A stretch of 64,000 nucleotides of DNA from contig OX030957.1 in the NCBI GenBank assembly GCA_943735955.1, positions 1,303,001-1,367,000 of the forward strand. Reading direction: 5' to 3'. Shown here in pieces: positions 23,592 through 36,000 of this stretch. The DNA is from Piscicola geometra (Eukaryota; Annelida; Clitellata; Hirudinida; Piscicolidae). Positions within the stretch are counted from its first letter, which is position 1; each line of letters opens with the position of its first letter. The notes under the pieces were generated by a model that saw only the letters and a program-made list of their open reading frames with translations, made no database searches and had not been told where the DNA came from. Both the position numbers and the translations under genes were made by a program.

Positions 23592-25508
23592 ATGGCTCTA
23601 AAGGTTTGTTATAAGATATATGTAATTGTTTTATTTAAACTTTATAATAGAACTTTTAAATTTCATTTCAGAAAGATTCTCCTACGGATCAGCAATTGCA
23701 TCTAGCAGCGCTGCAGGGAAATGTTGATCAGATTAGAAAGGTTATAGAGGCCGGTCAGATTCATGTGGATTGCAAAGATAAGGTACATTTCTTCAAATTT
23801 TCAATATATTATTTTCTTTTTTGACTTTAAACGAATTTCAATACAATGAAATACACTTATCAAGGAGGGCACAACCCCACTTATATTGGCTGCAGCAAAC
23901 AACCACTTGGAATGTGTGCAAGAACTGCTCAAAAGGGGGGCTGACCCTGCTGCTAGAAGATTGGTTTGATTTTAATCTGATTTGTGAAAAAAGTTTTTCA
24001 ATTTGAGATTTTTTATTGAAATCATTTTATTCATATTAATAATGTGTTTTTTATTTTCATCATCAGACGGGCACAAGTGCTTTGTTCTTTGCATCTCAGG
24101 GAGGCTTCTTGGACATAGTGAAAGAGTTGATTTCGCATGACACTCCAGTGGATGTGCCTAGCTATGTGAGAGTCATGAATTGTAGCTTGAGACGATATAA
24201 ATATCCAATTCATGTACAATCAAGACACTTTCGAAGTTTAACCTTGTTTTAACTTTTAGCACATTGTCTTCTTTCATTTGCATATTATTTCCACTCACCA
24301 CTAATGCAGGATGGGGGCACGCCATTCTTTGTCGCCTGCCAATGCAACCACTTGGAGGTGGCTCAGGAACTGCTGGGAAAGGGAGCAGACGTGAACTGCC
24401 AGATGGTTGACGGAGCTTCTCCAGCCTTCATTGCAGCTCAGAACGGCCATCTGAGAATGCTCAAGTTTCTCATCGCCAACAATGCCAACATCAACCTGGC
24501 CAGGAAGGTTTGACAAACTTATTTATATTTATCAATTTCTATTCCCTGTCTCCCATCCCTCCTTCACGCATCACCAGGATGGAGCAACCCCTCTGTGGAT
24601 AGCATCTCAGATGGGGCATGCGCACGTCGTGAGGGAGTTGCTGCTGTGCAAGGCTTTAGTCGATGCTGCTAGGGAGGTTGGTGCCTGTGTTAAGATGATG
24701 TTTGAAAAAGATTTAAAATCGTGCATTGATTTTGCAATTTTTTATTCTTAGTTTTCATTGCAAGCACTCTAACTACCACGTCGCTTGTTTATCTTCCTCA
24801 AATGCTTTTCATCTTATCTCTCTTTTTGTATTCTATTTTTCCACTTTACAGGATGATGATGATGATGATGATTATTTCACTAATTTAAATTCCCTCTAAA
24901 GGACGGGGCAACTCCCCTCTTCAAGGCCTCGCACAAGGGTCACTTGCCAGTGGTGCTGGAACTCCTCAAGTACCAGCCCTCACTCACTCTCCTTTCTGTG
25001 CGTACATTCACTCATTCTTCTTTCTGTATGTATACTCATTCACTTTTCTTTAAATGTACATTCTACATTCACTTACTCTCCGTTTTTTATTGGAAATATT
25101 CTATCTTGAAGAATTAAAGTTGGCGATCAGATGTTCCAAAGATGTAACCTATTGCACGGCAGAATGGAGAGAGTGCCCTGCATGCAGCCTCGTTGTTCGG
25201 CCACCTGGACGTCGTCAGGGAGTTGTTGAGGGCTGGCTCGAAACTCGATCTCAAGAATAAGGTGGTGGACAAGTGGTTTCGATGTGGAAACTTATATTTT
25301 AATTATTTAAATAAATCATTTGATTCATTAATTAAATAATTTTACTGAATAAGTTTAAATATCATTTCGTAGAATTGATTTTCTCAAATCATTTCTGCAA
25401 TAACTGTCTCAGGACGGCTTCACAGCTTCAGAGCAGGCGAAACAAGCCTCCTACGACAACGTCGTGAAGCTCCTTGAGAACTGCAACAGTACCGGCCTCA
25501 TCGCATAA
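23592..25508 (+). CDS. Ankyrin-repeat protein, ANKRD29-like
   Basis: Nine exons (23592-23603, 23672-23782, 23865-23963, 24067-24165, 24310-24507, 24578-24676, 24902-24997, 25163-25261, 25413-25508) encode 302 residues; vertebrate ANKRD29 has about 301. All introns are phase 0 with GT-AG borders. The protein is nearly all ankyrin repeats of 32-33 residues, with DGxTPL starts and ELL..GAD loops (for example DGATPLWIASQMGH, almost the ANKRD29 segment). The start ATG sits in a good context (AAAATGG), and an acceptor at 23561-23562 suggests a 5' leader intron. Ankyrin repeats are protein-binding scaffolds; the function of ANKRD29 itself is poorly known. No signal peptide, membrane segment or extra domain. 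Intact throughout. AATAAA follows 40 bp after the stop. An Angel-like gene lies downstream in the same direction. Confidence 0.9.
24852..24873 (+). repeat. (GAT)n microsatellite in an ankyrin-gene intron
   Basis: GGATGATGATGATGATGATGA lies about 30 bp before the acceptor of the seventh coding exon, in place of a long pyrimidine tract. Confidence 0.9.
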
Positions 25509-25548
25509 TCATTGTGCCTTCTATCCGCCATTTATCTTTTTGAAGATG

Positions 25549-25554
25549 AATAAA
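25549..25554 (+). terminator. Poly(A) signal of the ANKRD29-like gene
   Basis: AATAAA 40 bp downstream of the TAA stop, followed by a T/G-rich stretch (TTGTTGTTTTAT), the usual arrangement for 3'-end cleavage. Confidence 0.7.
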
Positions 25555-26577
25555 TTGTTGTTTTATAAACTAACATTTTATACTTTTAGTCTGCATCAGT
25601 GTGAGCTTTTCATTTTAATGTCATGTTTCTATTATCGGGTTAGTTTTGTTCGATCTGAAAAAATAGATTTAGCTACTACATAAGTTCTTTCATAGATCAT
25701 CATCGACATCTGGTGGGTGCAGCTGAGAGTTCAAATGGCTTCTTTGCCCACAGAATGACTAAATAACTTGTCCATCGCGTTTTTTCTATTTTACATTGTT
25801 TCAACTGGTCGAATTGGTTGTCCTGCATCGATATGCTACATTGAAAACATGTAGCGACCAATTTACTTAGTCCTAGGGCTGATAGGCCAAGAGTTGTCTT
25901 ATTCTCCCTTATTAACGTGAAACCTCACTTATTCTAGCCATTTTAGATTTAATCTGTTCATTCGCCCTTTTCCAGCTTTTTAAAATTGTGCTTCTGTGTA
26001 ACCGAAAAATTATTTACACCAAAAGTAACATGACGGTTGGGAGCTAGTAGAATCGTAAACCACTGTCTATGACAAAGGTCTTTTTAGACGCAAACGTATG
26101 GAATCTACCAGTAAAAATCATGGGCGGTGAACAGGAAACTAGACGAAGTCATTTCGTCGTGACGTGGATAAAGAGTCTTGACCTATTTGCGTCTGATCGA
26201 TGATGATGAAGCAATACATGGAAGATTATGAAATGAGTACGAAAAATTAATCTGATTAATTTTTCATGAATATACTTTTAAAAAATTAACAATTCTCGAA
26301 TAATTTTTCTGTCATGTGTTTTGTCAAAAAAAGTATTGAAAATTGTTGTTTCTAGATAACTCACATTCTTTTAGAGCCCTGTGTAGAGCTTTCTATTTTA
26401 ATAAAATATATTAAAGGATTAACATAATTTTTGCTGAATTTACATATAATATTTTTTCCTTAAAAATCATTTGAATGTTTTTTTAGTCTTTGGTGGTTAC
26501 TATTAGAGTATATAAATAGCTTGATCTTAATTGAATTCTTTCCTCGTGTATTTTTCAATTTTTTTACTTTTTTTCAG
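25555..26577 (+). other. Spacer between the ankyrin and Angel-like genes
   Basis: About 1 kb, presumably holding the Angel-like promoter and a leader intron. A strong acceptor (TTTACTTTTTTTCAG, AG at 26576-26577) precedes the first coding exon. A GC-richer patch at 26079-26199 opens a 39-codon frame after a TTTTTAG acceptor, but no family is recognised. Confidence 0.5.
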
Positions 26578-26635
26578 TATTTTATATTTTATTTTATGAT
26601 CAAGCAAGCCGGGATGATTTCATTTCCTGAATATC

Positions 26636-29600
26636 ATGTTGATACAAGAGGCTGTTTCTGAGCTGCTTGAGATTAAATATTACTTTTATACTAATGGTAA
26701 AGTATTACTAATATTACTTGAAAACTTCTGTTTTATTTCATTACAATTTGTTTTTATCTACATTTACTTATATTATTGAGTCTGAAAAATTCTAATGTAA
26801 TAGAAGTTTCTTTTTCATATATCGTTATATTAAATTAGTTTTTGAACCATATTTATATTTTAGAGTATCCACTTAAGCATTTGCAATTTTGAAATAAATT
26901 AAAATTCCACTGTTTCAGTTTTATTTCATTCAAATTCTCAATTAAAATAAAATCTTGCGTTTTATGGTTTATAAAGATAAAGTAAGCAAATGACCTTTTG
27001 CGTTGAAAAAATTAGTTTTCAAAATCAAACCTTCAAGTATCTTAACCCTTAAATTGTTCCCAGCCTTCAGAGGCAAAAAATAATATTTTTTATGAATTTA
27101 AACAGCAATTGCTTGTATCCAGCTTGTAGGATATGTTAATAATATTTAGAGGTAAGGATATTTCCAATTAGTTTAGTTTAGGGAGTTAAACCACTCAGAT
27201 CTTTTGACCTCTATAATAGATTATTTTATTTAAATGGTAGTTATTTATAAATTATTTTTTTTATTTGCAGACAAAAATATTGTTAATTGGCTCTGTTTGA
27301 ATTGTAAAAAAACATTCTGTAATATAAATACTAAATTATTTAAAAATAATACAATTGAGTCAGAAGCTAACCCCAGTGAGTATTTCAATTAATGTCTGTT
27401 TTGGTTATAGTCCTATCCTAATTTCTATTAACTAAGTTTTCACCTCAATCATAGTTATAATTGTTTTACTGGCATAACTAGAACCATGTACCTAAACCCC
27501 AGACATTTTTGAGCGTAGGTGGGAGGTTTTGCAAGAAGTGGATGATGAATCTAAGTGGTTCAAGTTCTCTCTTGCCTCCTACAATGTGCTCTCTCAAAAC
27601 CTCCTTGACAACAATAAGCATCTCTACAGGATATGCCATCCCAGGTATCTGAGTTGGCAATACAGAAAGGAAGCTCTTAAGAGAGAGCTGACTTACTACC
27701 AGCCTGATGTATGTAACTCTGAATGATTTTTTATTTTTAAGACAATATTTTCTCTACTAATCAATAAATTTAAATCATCTATTATTTTATTATTATGTAT
27801 TACTTGTATTATATGGATCTAAATTTTTTTTTCCACTCATTGAGGTCATACTCATCTCTGCTAAATGTATAATATCTTTCCACCCTCTTTCAAGAGAGCA
27901 TATTCTCTAGAATTAACTGCCTGCATGAAGTGAGCCAGGATGAATATACTTAATTACCCTTGGTTGAGATCTAAATTCGTTATCCCAATCAGCATCCGAA
28001 CAATCTTTATCCAGGCTTGCCACAACTCTTCTTACATTACACATCCAGTCCTTGCATTGTCAAATCAAACAGTCTTGAGTACAAAACTTTGTTTGAAGTA
28101 TATCTCATCTATGATATGAGTTTGGAGCATTTTGGGACAGTTTAGCTTAATACATTTGAATCTAGCTGATCATAAGAAGTTATTTTATTGTTTCATAGTA
28201 TTTCCTGCATGCTCCAGTCATTTTGATGAGAAATAATTAATGTTCTCGTGAATGTCTAGTCTTTATATTTATTTTAAATCAAATTATTCCAGTCTACCAT
28301 TTCATTTCTATAGTGAGAAACTCATATAGTGGCTTTGCAAGGAATATTAGTGTAGGACATTGAAAACAAAATCATAGCATTTTAAATATAATAATGAAGA
28401 GCAAGAGACTCAGCATAAATCCACTGCATCCAAACTCTGAATGAATCACTGTTACCTTCACGGCTCCACCATCGCCCAGATAATCTGTCTGCAAGAGGTC
28501 CACTTCCACGAGTTCAGCAAGTTCTTTGTGCCTCTTCTTCAAAAACTAAGTAATTTCTACTTCATTATTTCAAAAGTAAATTAAAACTAATTAACATACA
28601 TTTCATAAATATACATGATCTATTGAAGTATAGTAATGCTCTTTAGAACGGTTTTTCTCTCTTTGCAAGATCGCTATATAAATCATGAGTGATTGATTGA
28701 TTGAAGGTTACTTTGGCTTATACAAGAAGCGCACGAGTGCCAAGGAGGATGGCTGTGCCACTTTTTTCCGACACGAGAAGTTTTCTCTGGAGGTCTTCAG
28801 ACATGTGGAGTACCGCCATAAAGATGTTTCATTCTTGGACCATGACAACGTTGGCCTCTTGCTTCTCATCAAGCCCAATCTCAGACCCAGGGAGCCCGAC
28901 CTCCGTTCCTCCGACCCCAGAGCTGACCATGTTCTCCACACCCAACAGCCTTCACTCTCTGATGACGCTAAGGTTTCAGTGTTTGGTTTAATGGTTTTAA
29001 AGGTCATGATTTGAATAATAAACTGTCGATCTCTAAAGAGTATTTGAGAAGTATTCAACAATTGTTATTTTTTCATATACAGGAGCGCCTGAAGGACTTC
29101 AGGTTGTGCGTCGCGAACACTCACCTGCTCTTCAACCCTCTCAGAGGCGAGGTGAAGCTGGCGCAGTTGATGCTGCTGCTCGCTTCGATAGACGACTTGA
29201 ATGCAGAGAAAAGACACGCGACCATCGTGTGTGGTGACTTCAATTCGCCACCAGATAGCGGCCTTTACAAGTTCGCTCAAAGCGGCAGGATAGAGTGCAA
29301 GGAGGTGCACTCGATGTTCTTCTCTGGGCAATTGAAGCCTTCCAAAGAGGATCTGCAACAACTCTCTCGCACCAAGCCTCTGTCGCCCCTCTTTCTGCAG
29401 AAACTGCCCTTCATCACCGATCAATGCCAGTTTGTTGACGTTCTGAAGAGACGTTTAGAGCAGAAAGCGGAAAAGAACCGTGATGTTGCAGACGAGAACA
29501 ACGTTGAAAAGGAGGAAGATGAAGAAGTTGTTACGCCTCCTTATTCGTTCACTCAAGGATCAGGAGTTATCAGCCATAACCTCCTACTTGATCCCGTCTA

Positions 29601-30087
29601 CGACCACTCCAACTACAACGACCACTCGCCACACCTCAAAGAAGTATCTTTCTATATTGAAAAGAATCGCTCCAAAGTCGACTACATCTTCTACTCTCAA
29701 ACAGAAAGACAAAAATGTAGTTTCATATTTTTTCATGAAGTCATTTTTACATCTTACAATATTACTAATATAATAAAACTAAGAAGAATAATAATTTGGC
29801 GTCAACCCGAACAAGCTTTAAGACCACTTTCAAAACTTTTTACATTTTATTAGTTTCCTTCTTACCACCCAGGTTCACGAAGCACCATTCCACCTGCAAC
29901 GAGCTCGACCGACTCTCCTCGTCCACTGCAGCCCCCACCATCTCTGAAGGAGATCCATCTTCTACGCAGACTGAAGCTCTGGACGGAGCAGGAAGTGCGC
30001 CTCAAGTACCCTGCAGGCATGCCCAACCAGGTGCTCGCCTCTGACCACCTCATCGTGCTCGCTGAGTTCGGAGTAAGAATTGCCTAG
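26636..30087 (+). CDS. Angel-like protein (CCR4-type endonuclease/exonuclease/phosphatase fold)
   Basis: Seven exons (26636-26696, 27271-27375, 27503-27708, 28480-28549, 28707-28972, 29083-29716, 29873-30087) join in phase to 518 residues; human ANGEL2 has about 544. The fold's marks are all present: SYNVLSQ (about residue 81), CLQEV (127-131, metal-binding Glu), DGCATFF, DNVGL, ANTHLLFNP (247-255), CGDFNS (286-291, catalytic Asp/Asn), VDYIFYS (435-441) and SDHL (504-507). Angel proteins are relatives of the CCR4 deadenylase; ANGEL2 is reported to remove 2',3'-cyclic phosphates from RNA. Residues 1-70 are short and unlike a clear targeting signal; the first two exons rest on phase and splice sites only. 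An acidic insert (KEEDEEVV) lies between the catalytic blocks. A donor-like GTAAGA follows the final Gly codon, but reading through ends four residues later, as in the family. No key residue is missing. Confidence 0.9.
27709..28479 (+). other. 771-bp intron of the Angel-like gene
   Basis: Mostly AT-rich with a GC-richer centre (27900-28100). A 48-codon minus-strand frame at 27913-28059 reads plausibly but lacks splice context; it may be a decayed repeat. The next intron (28550-28706) ends in a TGATTGATTGATTGAAG acceptor. Confidence 0.4.
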
Positions 30088-33000
30088 TTTTTGAGGTGCT
30101 CTTTGAAAAGGGTTCTATCTTGCAGGTTTCTTAAGTTGTTGCCGCGTCACAAAAGTTCATTATCGGGGTGTTAAAAACCATTCAAACCCAAGAGTAGAAC
30201 ACAAGCAATAAGATGCAGAGCCAACATCAGGCAACAGTTAAGGCTTTTTCTTTCCTTCACTAAATTACCTTTAAAGTCTTTCATAAAAACTTTAGCATTC
30301 AGATTTGCATATCCTTTCACCGACTAGTTGCTGAAATTCGCGATTGATTTTATTATAGATAAATCCTAAATTTTTCTGCCGTGTGAGTATTTTTTATAAT
30401 TTGTAAATAGTTCATGCTGGCAATTGATTTTATATCCAGACTTTCCCCGTTTTTGGATTACTTTTTTTGGCTTTTGCTTACGATGATTTGGATTTATTAT
30501 GCAATAAAAAATTACGGTCTTTCTTTTCTTCATTAACAACAATTTTTGAGACTGCCAAGCCAGCTGCATATGACCAACACAGATCACCGTTATAGCCTCA
30601 ACTGCCCGTCTATAACTTAGAACTATGTTTTTTGAAGAACATTTTTCTAAGTGTGTTTTGAAACACTAAAGAGCTTTTTGGTTTGTTCAATGTTTTGATA
30701 CTTGCTTGTTTGTAGTGTTGACAAAAAGTTTTTAGAACCTATTTTTTTACTACCACTCACAATTTCATCTAATCAGAATTACTTGACTTCCTCACAATAT
30801 CTACACTTTCTTTGCGATTCTCAGAAGGCCAATACCTTTCTGTACACTCTCGCACTCTGAGTGAAAGTTTATGCTTACATTCATTTATAAAGCGAATAAC
30901 TTATCTAGAAGATTGACGCAAGTGTGAGATCAATCTTCGCCTTTTATGCAGACACATAAGACACATAAAACTACGCCCACTACCATCCGCCTTCTAAAAC
31001 ATACATACACCCACACACATACACCTACACACGTACACCCAAGCACACGTACACCCAAGCACACGCACGAAAAAAATAGAAAATGAACATAAAATAATCG
31101 AAGGACGATGAAATTGATCATTGATTTTAATAAAGTATCTTCAAAGTGCTTTTTCTGAGGTTTATTGTTCGCAAATACGAAGTTAGTTTTTGAAATTGTT
31201 AGTTTTGCGATGGGCCATCCATCCTACCTTATTATCCTGAACACAAGACCATGCACTTATAAATTTATAATGCCGTTGTGTGCTTCATGCAAAAAGAGGC
31301 AAATTAAAAAATGGCTGCTTGTCTGATCAGTGGTCGAGATGCTGGCGAGATAAGCCTGATGCGAGTGCTTTTAATCTTTTGTCGCGGCTTTTGAATGAAA
31401 TTTACTTTGAATGGACGCGGCATGACGTAAATGGATTTTTGGAAAATTATTTTAAACAAATTAAATTGTCAGGAAATGTAAAAAAAGAAAAAAAAACGAA
31501 ATTTAAATTATGCATTAAAAGTATAGCAAGGGTGGGGGTAAGTCCACCTGTCGTATTAAATTATTTTTGTGCTAAATTTCTTCAAAGGATACAAAAGACG
31601 TTTTGAAGACTAAACAAACTTATTTATTTTATTTATTTATTGACATGTTCCGTCAAATAAGATTACCAAAACATCTTTAGTAGTTTTAATCTTTTCTATT
31701 TCAAAGTCGATTTCGAGAATAAAATTGTAAAGATTATTTATAACTAGAAAGACTAATTTAAAAAAAACTTCAACAATTTCATTTGGATGACATCGAAGAT
31801 GTAGTTCTTTTTAAATATCAGTGAAGTATTGCTAATTTAAAAGCCTTATAATTTGAGAAAAAAAAAGTTTAATTGGATTATTCAGAAATTTAATTTAGGA
31901 GGCGGCAAAATAACTAATGTGGCAGATGCAAAGAAACTGTGGAGGCAATTAATGCCTAGGATATTTATTCATTTCCTTTTTGAAATTAGCAATTTTGGAC
32001 TTTCACAAGTTTCATACACAAACTGCCAAATTGATTAAACTGACTTGGTTCCTGCAGCTTCGTCTATGCATGAATGGAGTTTTATGGCTGCCCCTTATAT
32101 TTGTTATGAGTAAATATGTCCTTCAAAGTTCGTTTGAAAGTCCAAAAGAATAAAATAATAAGTATAAAAATATGATGATATTCCAAACTTTAAAAAAAAG
32201 TTTTATAAATTCTGCAAGTTATTTTCAAGCAGGGAAGAGAAGGAAAGTCTAATGGTCTGCGAGGGGTTGCTTTTTTTCTTGGTATTTTCAAAAAAACATC
32301 TGAGACTACGTGATGCTCTGACTGATCGAGTTGTTAGGCCGTGGGATTGATGGATGGCTGTCTGTTGACCGATGCATCAAGAACCCTGGCAAACAGCCTT
32401 TTAGTTGGCCACATGCTCTAAAAGGTTCTCTTGCTTGTTTGCGTGAAGTGGAGAAGTGCCTTTGTGACAAAGAATGATGATTGGCGTGGTTCTTTTGTAC
32501 TTTCAATTAATTAAATGGAATTATTTTGTTAACTTCGGGAACCTATTTTTGAGAATCTCACGATAAAAGAACTCGAAAGCGATAACTTCGTTTAAATAGA
32601 AAATTATTTGAAAGAATTTGATTATGAAGTCGTAAACTCAGTAATGATGAATATAAAAGAAAAGCAAACACAATTACCATGATTTTGCGTTTTTTATTTC
32701 ATAACTGTGCTTTACGAGGATTATAATACTTTTTATGACTTCCAAATCTCCTACTTTTCTGCAGCAAATGCCTCTTTGACAAACTTTTAAATCTTTCTGA
32801 AGCGTGTTTGGACTTTTGAACAATTTTCAAAATTCCGTAAAATATTTTCGATTTTTTAACTTTGAAAAATCGTGCTAATTTTCAGCTTATGGGGCATATT
32901 TCAAGTTTGAGGCCAACAAGAACTGGAAAAACAGCATGAATAAACAATGCCTGAAAAACGGTATGAGAAAATTGTTGGATACTGCTTTTTAAAATGGAAA

Positions 33001-36000
33001 AAAAGCTTTTTGAGGTTTCAGACGATACTTCCTGAATCTCTTTCATCGAATATGTGATGGCATAAGCAGTTGAAGTGCCATGCCTTGGATAAAGATAAGC
33101 GAGAATGTTTTGAAAGATGCCAATACGGTAAACAATTAAAAATTCATATAAATTTCTGAAGGTTTATTAATGACGTTTTTTAAAATAAGAAGTTTAAGCG
33201 GGAAAAAATTAGAAATAAATGGAAAGTCTGAATAATATGTAAAGCCATTTTAGCTTTTCTAAAGCGGAAAAAAATAGGTCTGCGTTAGGAGCTCAAGTGT
33301 GCAACTTCTTGTTCATTTCCACAATTGTACGTTCATTTTTTTATAGTTATTAATAAAAAAAATTTCTTAAATGTTCTATACACTTGTGACTTATAAAAAC
33401 CATAACTCAGAGAATTCCAGCAAGAGCTCTACAACGGAATCGAGGCGCAACGAGATGTGAAAGTACTGAAATTATTTATGAGTTTGCATTCTATAAACGA
33501 TCAAAAGACTATTTCAAAAAATAGTCTATGACTGAATATGAATCGCTTTAAAAAATTTCACACCGAAAGAATTCATTTACTGAATAAGATATTAAAGAAT
33601 TTTTGTTTTCGTAAGTAGGTTTATTGGAAAAATCTATTGAAACTTAAATCGACATTCGCAGAATGAAAGCAATTCAAGTTTATCTGCTTTGTACGCCTGA
33701 ATCACGTTCATTCGTTTACTTTGTTTTCTTAGAAAAATTTTATTTTTGATTTAATAAGTAAACCGCAACCAAACTATTTTGAACGAGAAAATCTACGGAT
33801 AATAAAATAGAAAAACCCGTTCGAAACTCAAATCAATGTTTAGATTCGACTTCTTCTTCAAAGATCATTCGCTAATGTTAAAAAACACAATTTTTTGTCT
33901 GGTAGAAAGGTAGAAAACGTGTGGTTGAGTGAGTTTTAAGAGTTGTGGGTGTGGTAGTGAATATGAAGAAATAGTGGGAATGTGATAAAAATTAGTTTTG
34001 AAAAGGCCTAGTTTGAAAATGCTTTTTGTGCTCCGGAAAATGACTGTTATGTTAGCACTATTGTTGCTAATGCAGAATTCATTATTCATAAAAAAATGAA
34101 TTTAAAAAAACAAAAAATTTTCAAAAACTTTTTTTATAATCATATATCATCCTATTTCACGCCTAAAAGCTTTTAAAAAGCGGGTATAACTTTTTTACAA
34201 TTAAATTGTTTATGCAATTTATCAAAGATGGATCTTCTAAAAAATATTTTGACCTTAACTATTCTTTAAAAAATCTTTAGAACAGCTAAAACAGTTCTCA
34301 ATAAATATTCAAAATACTTTTTTTAAATTTTTTTCCAGCTCTAAAAAAACTGACATGAATCATTGAAATTTGTGGCAGATCATAACGACCCCCAAATAAC
34401 ATACGCGACAGAATTTTTAGACTTAAATTCTATTTTTTGAAAATAGTAAATTTTTGAATAAGCTTTTTTGAAAATTAGAGAGAGTTGAATGCACTAGAGA
34501 AAAGATAACTTCAACTCTCTAAATAGCTACATTCTGAATTTTTCTTTAAGAATTTTAAATATATTAAGTTCCAAGTTTTTGAAATAATTTTTTTATAATG
34601 TTAAATCTTCTATTAACTTAAAATCCTCAAAGTCTACAAAATGAAATTTGTAGCAAATTAGTCTTTTTAAATAGAGTTCTCTTTAATTTTCTTTTTGTCT
34701 GATGGTAAGTGATATAGAGGTCTTTTTGAAGAAAAAAACATGAAACGTTACTTCAAATAATTGAAAAAGATTCTTTTATAATAAAAATATTTTTGAGAGT
34801 TTAGTTAGACTTGAAGAGCTTTTTAATAATTTTTAAGGTTTTAAATATACAAAGAGGCATGAGAGACTAACTTTTATTGATTCGTTTCTAGTCATTATTG
34901 ATGGATCAAATAGGCTTCAAAATATTTTTAAGCAAACTAATTTTTTCTCCAATTACTTGCTTATATTCATAATCGATTGGTTAATTTCAAAAATTGCTCA
35001 TTTTTTACTTTACAAAAGATAAACGACTAATCTTTTTTTTTAAACCGCTATTTTCTTATAATTCAAAAATGCGTTAATTTCAAAAATGGAAATAATTTAA
35101 GAATAAAAAATTATTTTAAAATCTTCTTAAAAAAAGAAAAATTTGAAATTCCGGCGTCTAGGATTTGGGCTTGTTATCGGTTCGCAAAAAAATAATGTCA
35201 GAGTAAGATTGAAATTAATAGAAAAATAGACATCTTCAACATTATAAGCTTTTGAGAATTAATAAAAGAAAAATAATACATTTGCTCAAATCTTTATTTC
35301 AAAAAGTAATCAAAAAGCTTCATAAAGTAAGTGAAAACTAAATTCAATAAGAGAGTTCTCGACCGACTGATAAAATAAGAGTATCCTTATAGAATAATAA
35401 AGAAAAACGAAAATATGTGCCGATTGAAAGAGGAAAGAAAGGAAAAAGGGGCGAGAGGAACGTGAAGACAATTTAATCTTGCAGGGTTAAGAGGCACACA
35501 GGACCGTAGTGCTCTGGCGACATAGGCACTCGATCAAAAAAAAGTCTAAAGCTTGAAGCGAAATTTGATTTAGCACGGGTTAGGAATAGTAGTAATGCCA
35601 GAGACGATCGTAAAGCAAGGAAAGTCATGCCCTGGGTTGTGGATTTGTTCGCCTGCCTGATGTATGTGTCGAGGAAGTCCTGCTGTTTTGCCCAATCACA
35701 ATTCACCCAGTAGCCATATACCATGCTATGACCAACCAAACCATAAAAACCCAACACATAACCAACCAAACCATTAGCACATAACTGATACACTGACCAT
35801 CAACCCTAAAAGACTTTTGTTAATAAACCAGACAGAAAATACTTTTTGAATCACGAATGCAATAAACATAATCGACAATATCATCAGCGTCCACGGACCA
35901 CAAACATTGCTTCAAGCCCCTCAGAGGCAATAAACTTCGAAAATTGTTACAAGCCACAAACCGATCATTTTTTATTCTCTTGTTCAAAACTTACGTCACT

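Noticed and set aside
26079..26199. 39-codon + strand frame (contains SHFVVTWIKSLDLF) after a TTTTTAG acceptor
   Set aside because: No partner exon or family; open frames of this size are common in GC-richer patches.
27913..28059. 48-codon minus-strand frame in an Angel intron
   Set aside because: Reads plausibly but has no splice context or start; more likely a decayed repeat or chance.
28701..29773. Other frames overlapping the Angel exons on both strands
   Set aside because: Only one frame carries the family motifs and splices in phase; the rest are shadows.
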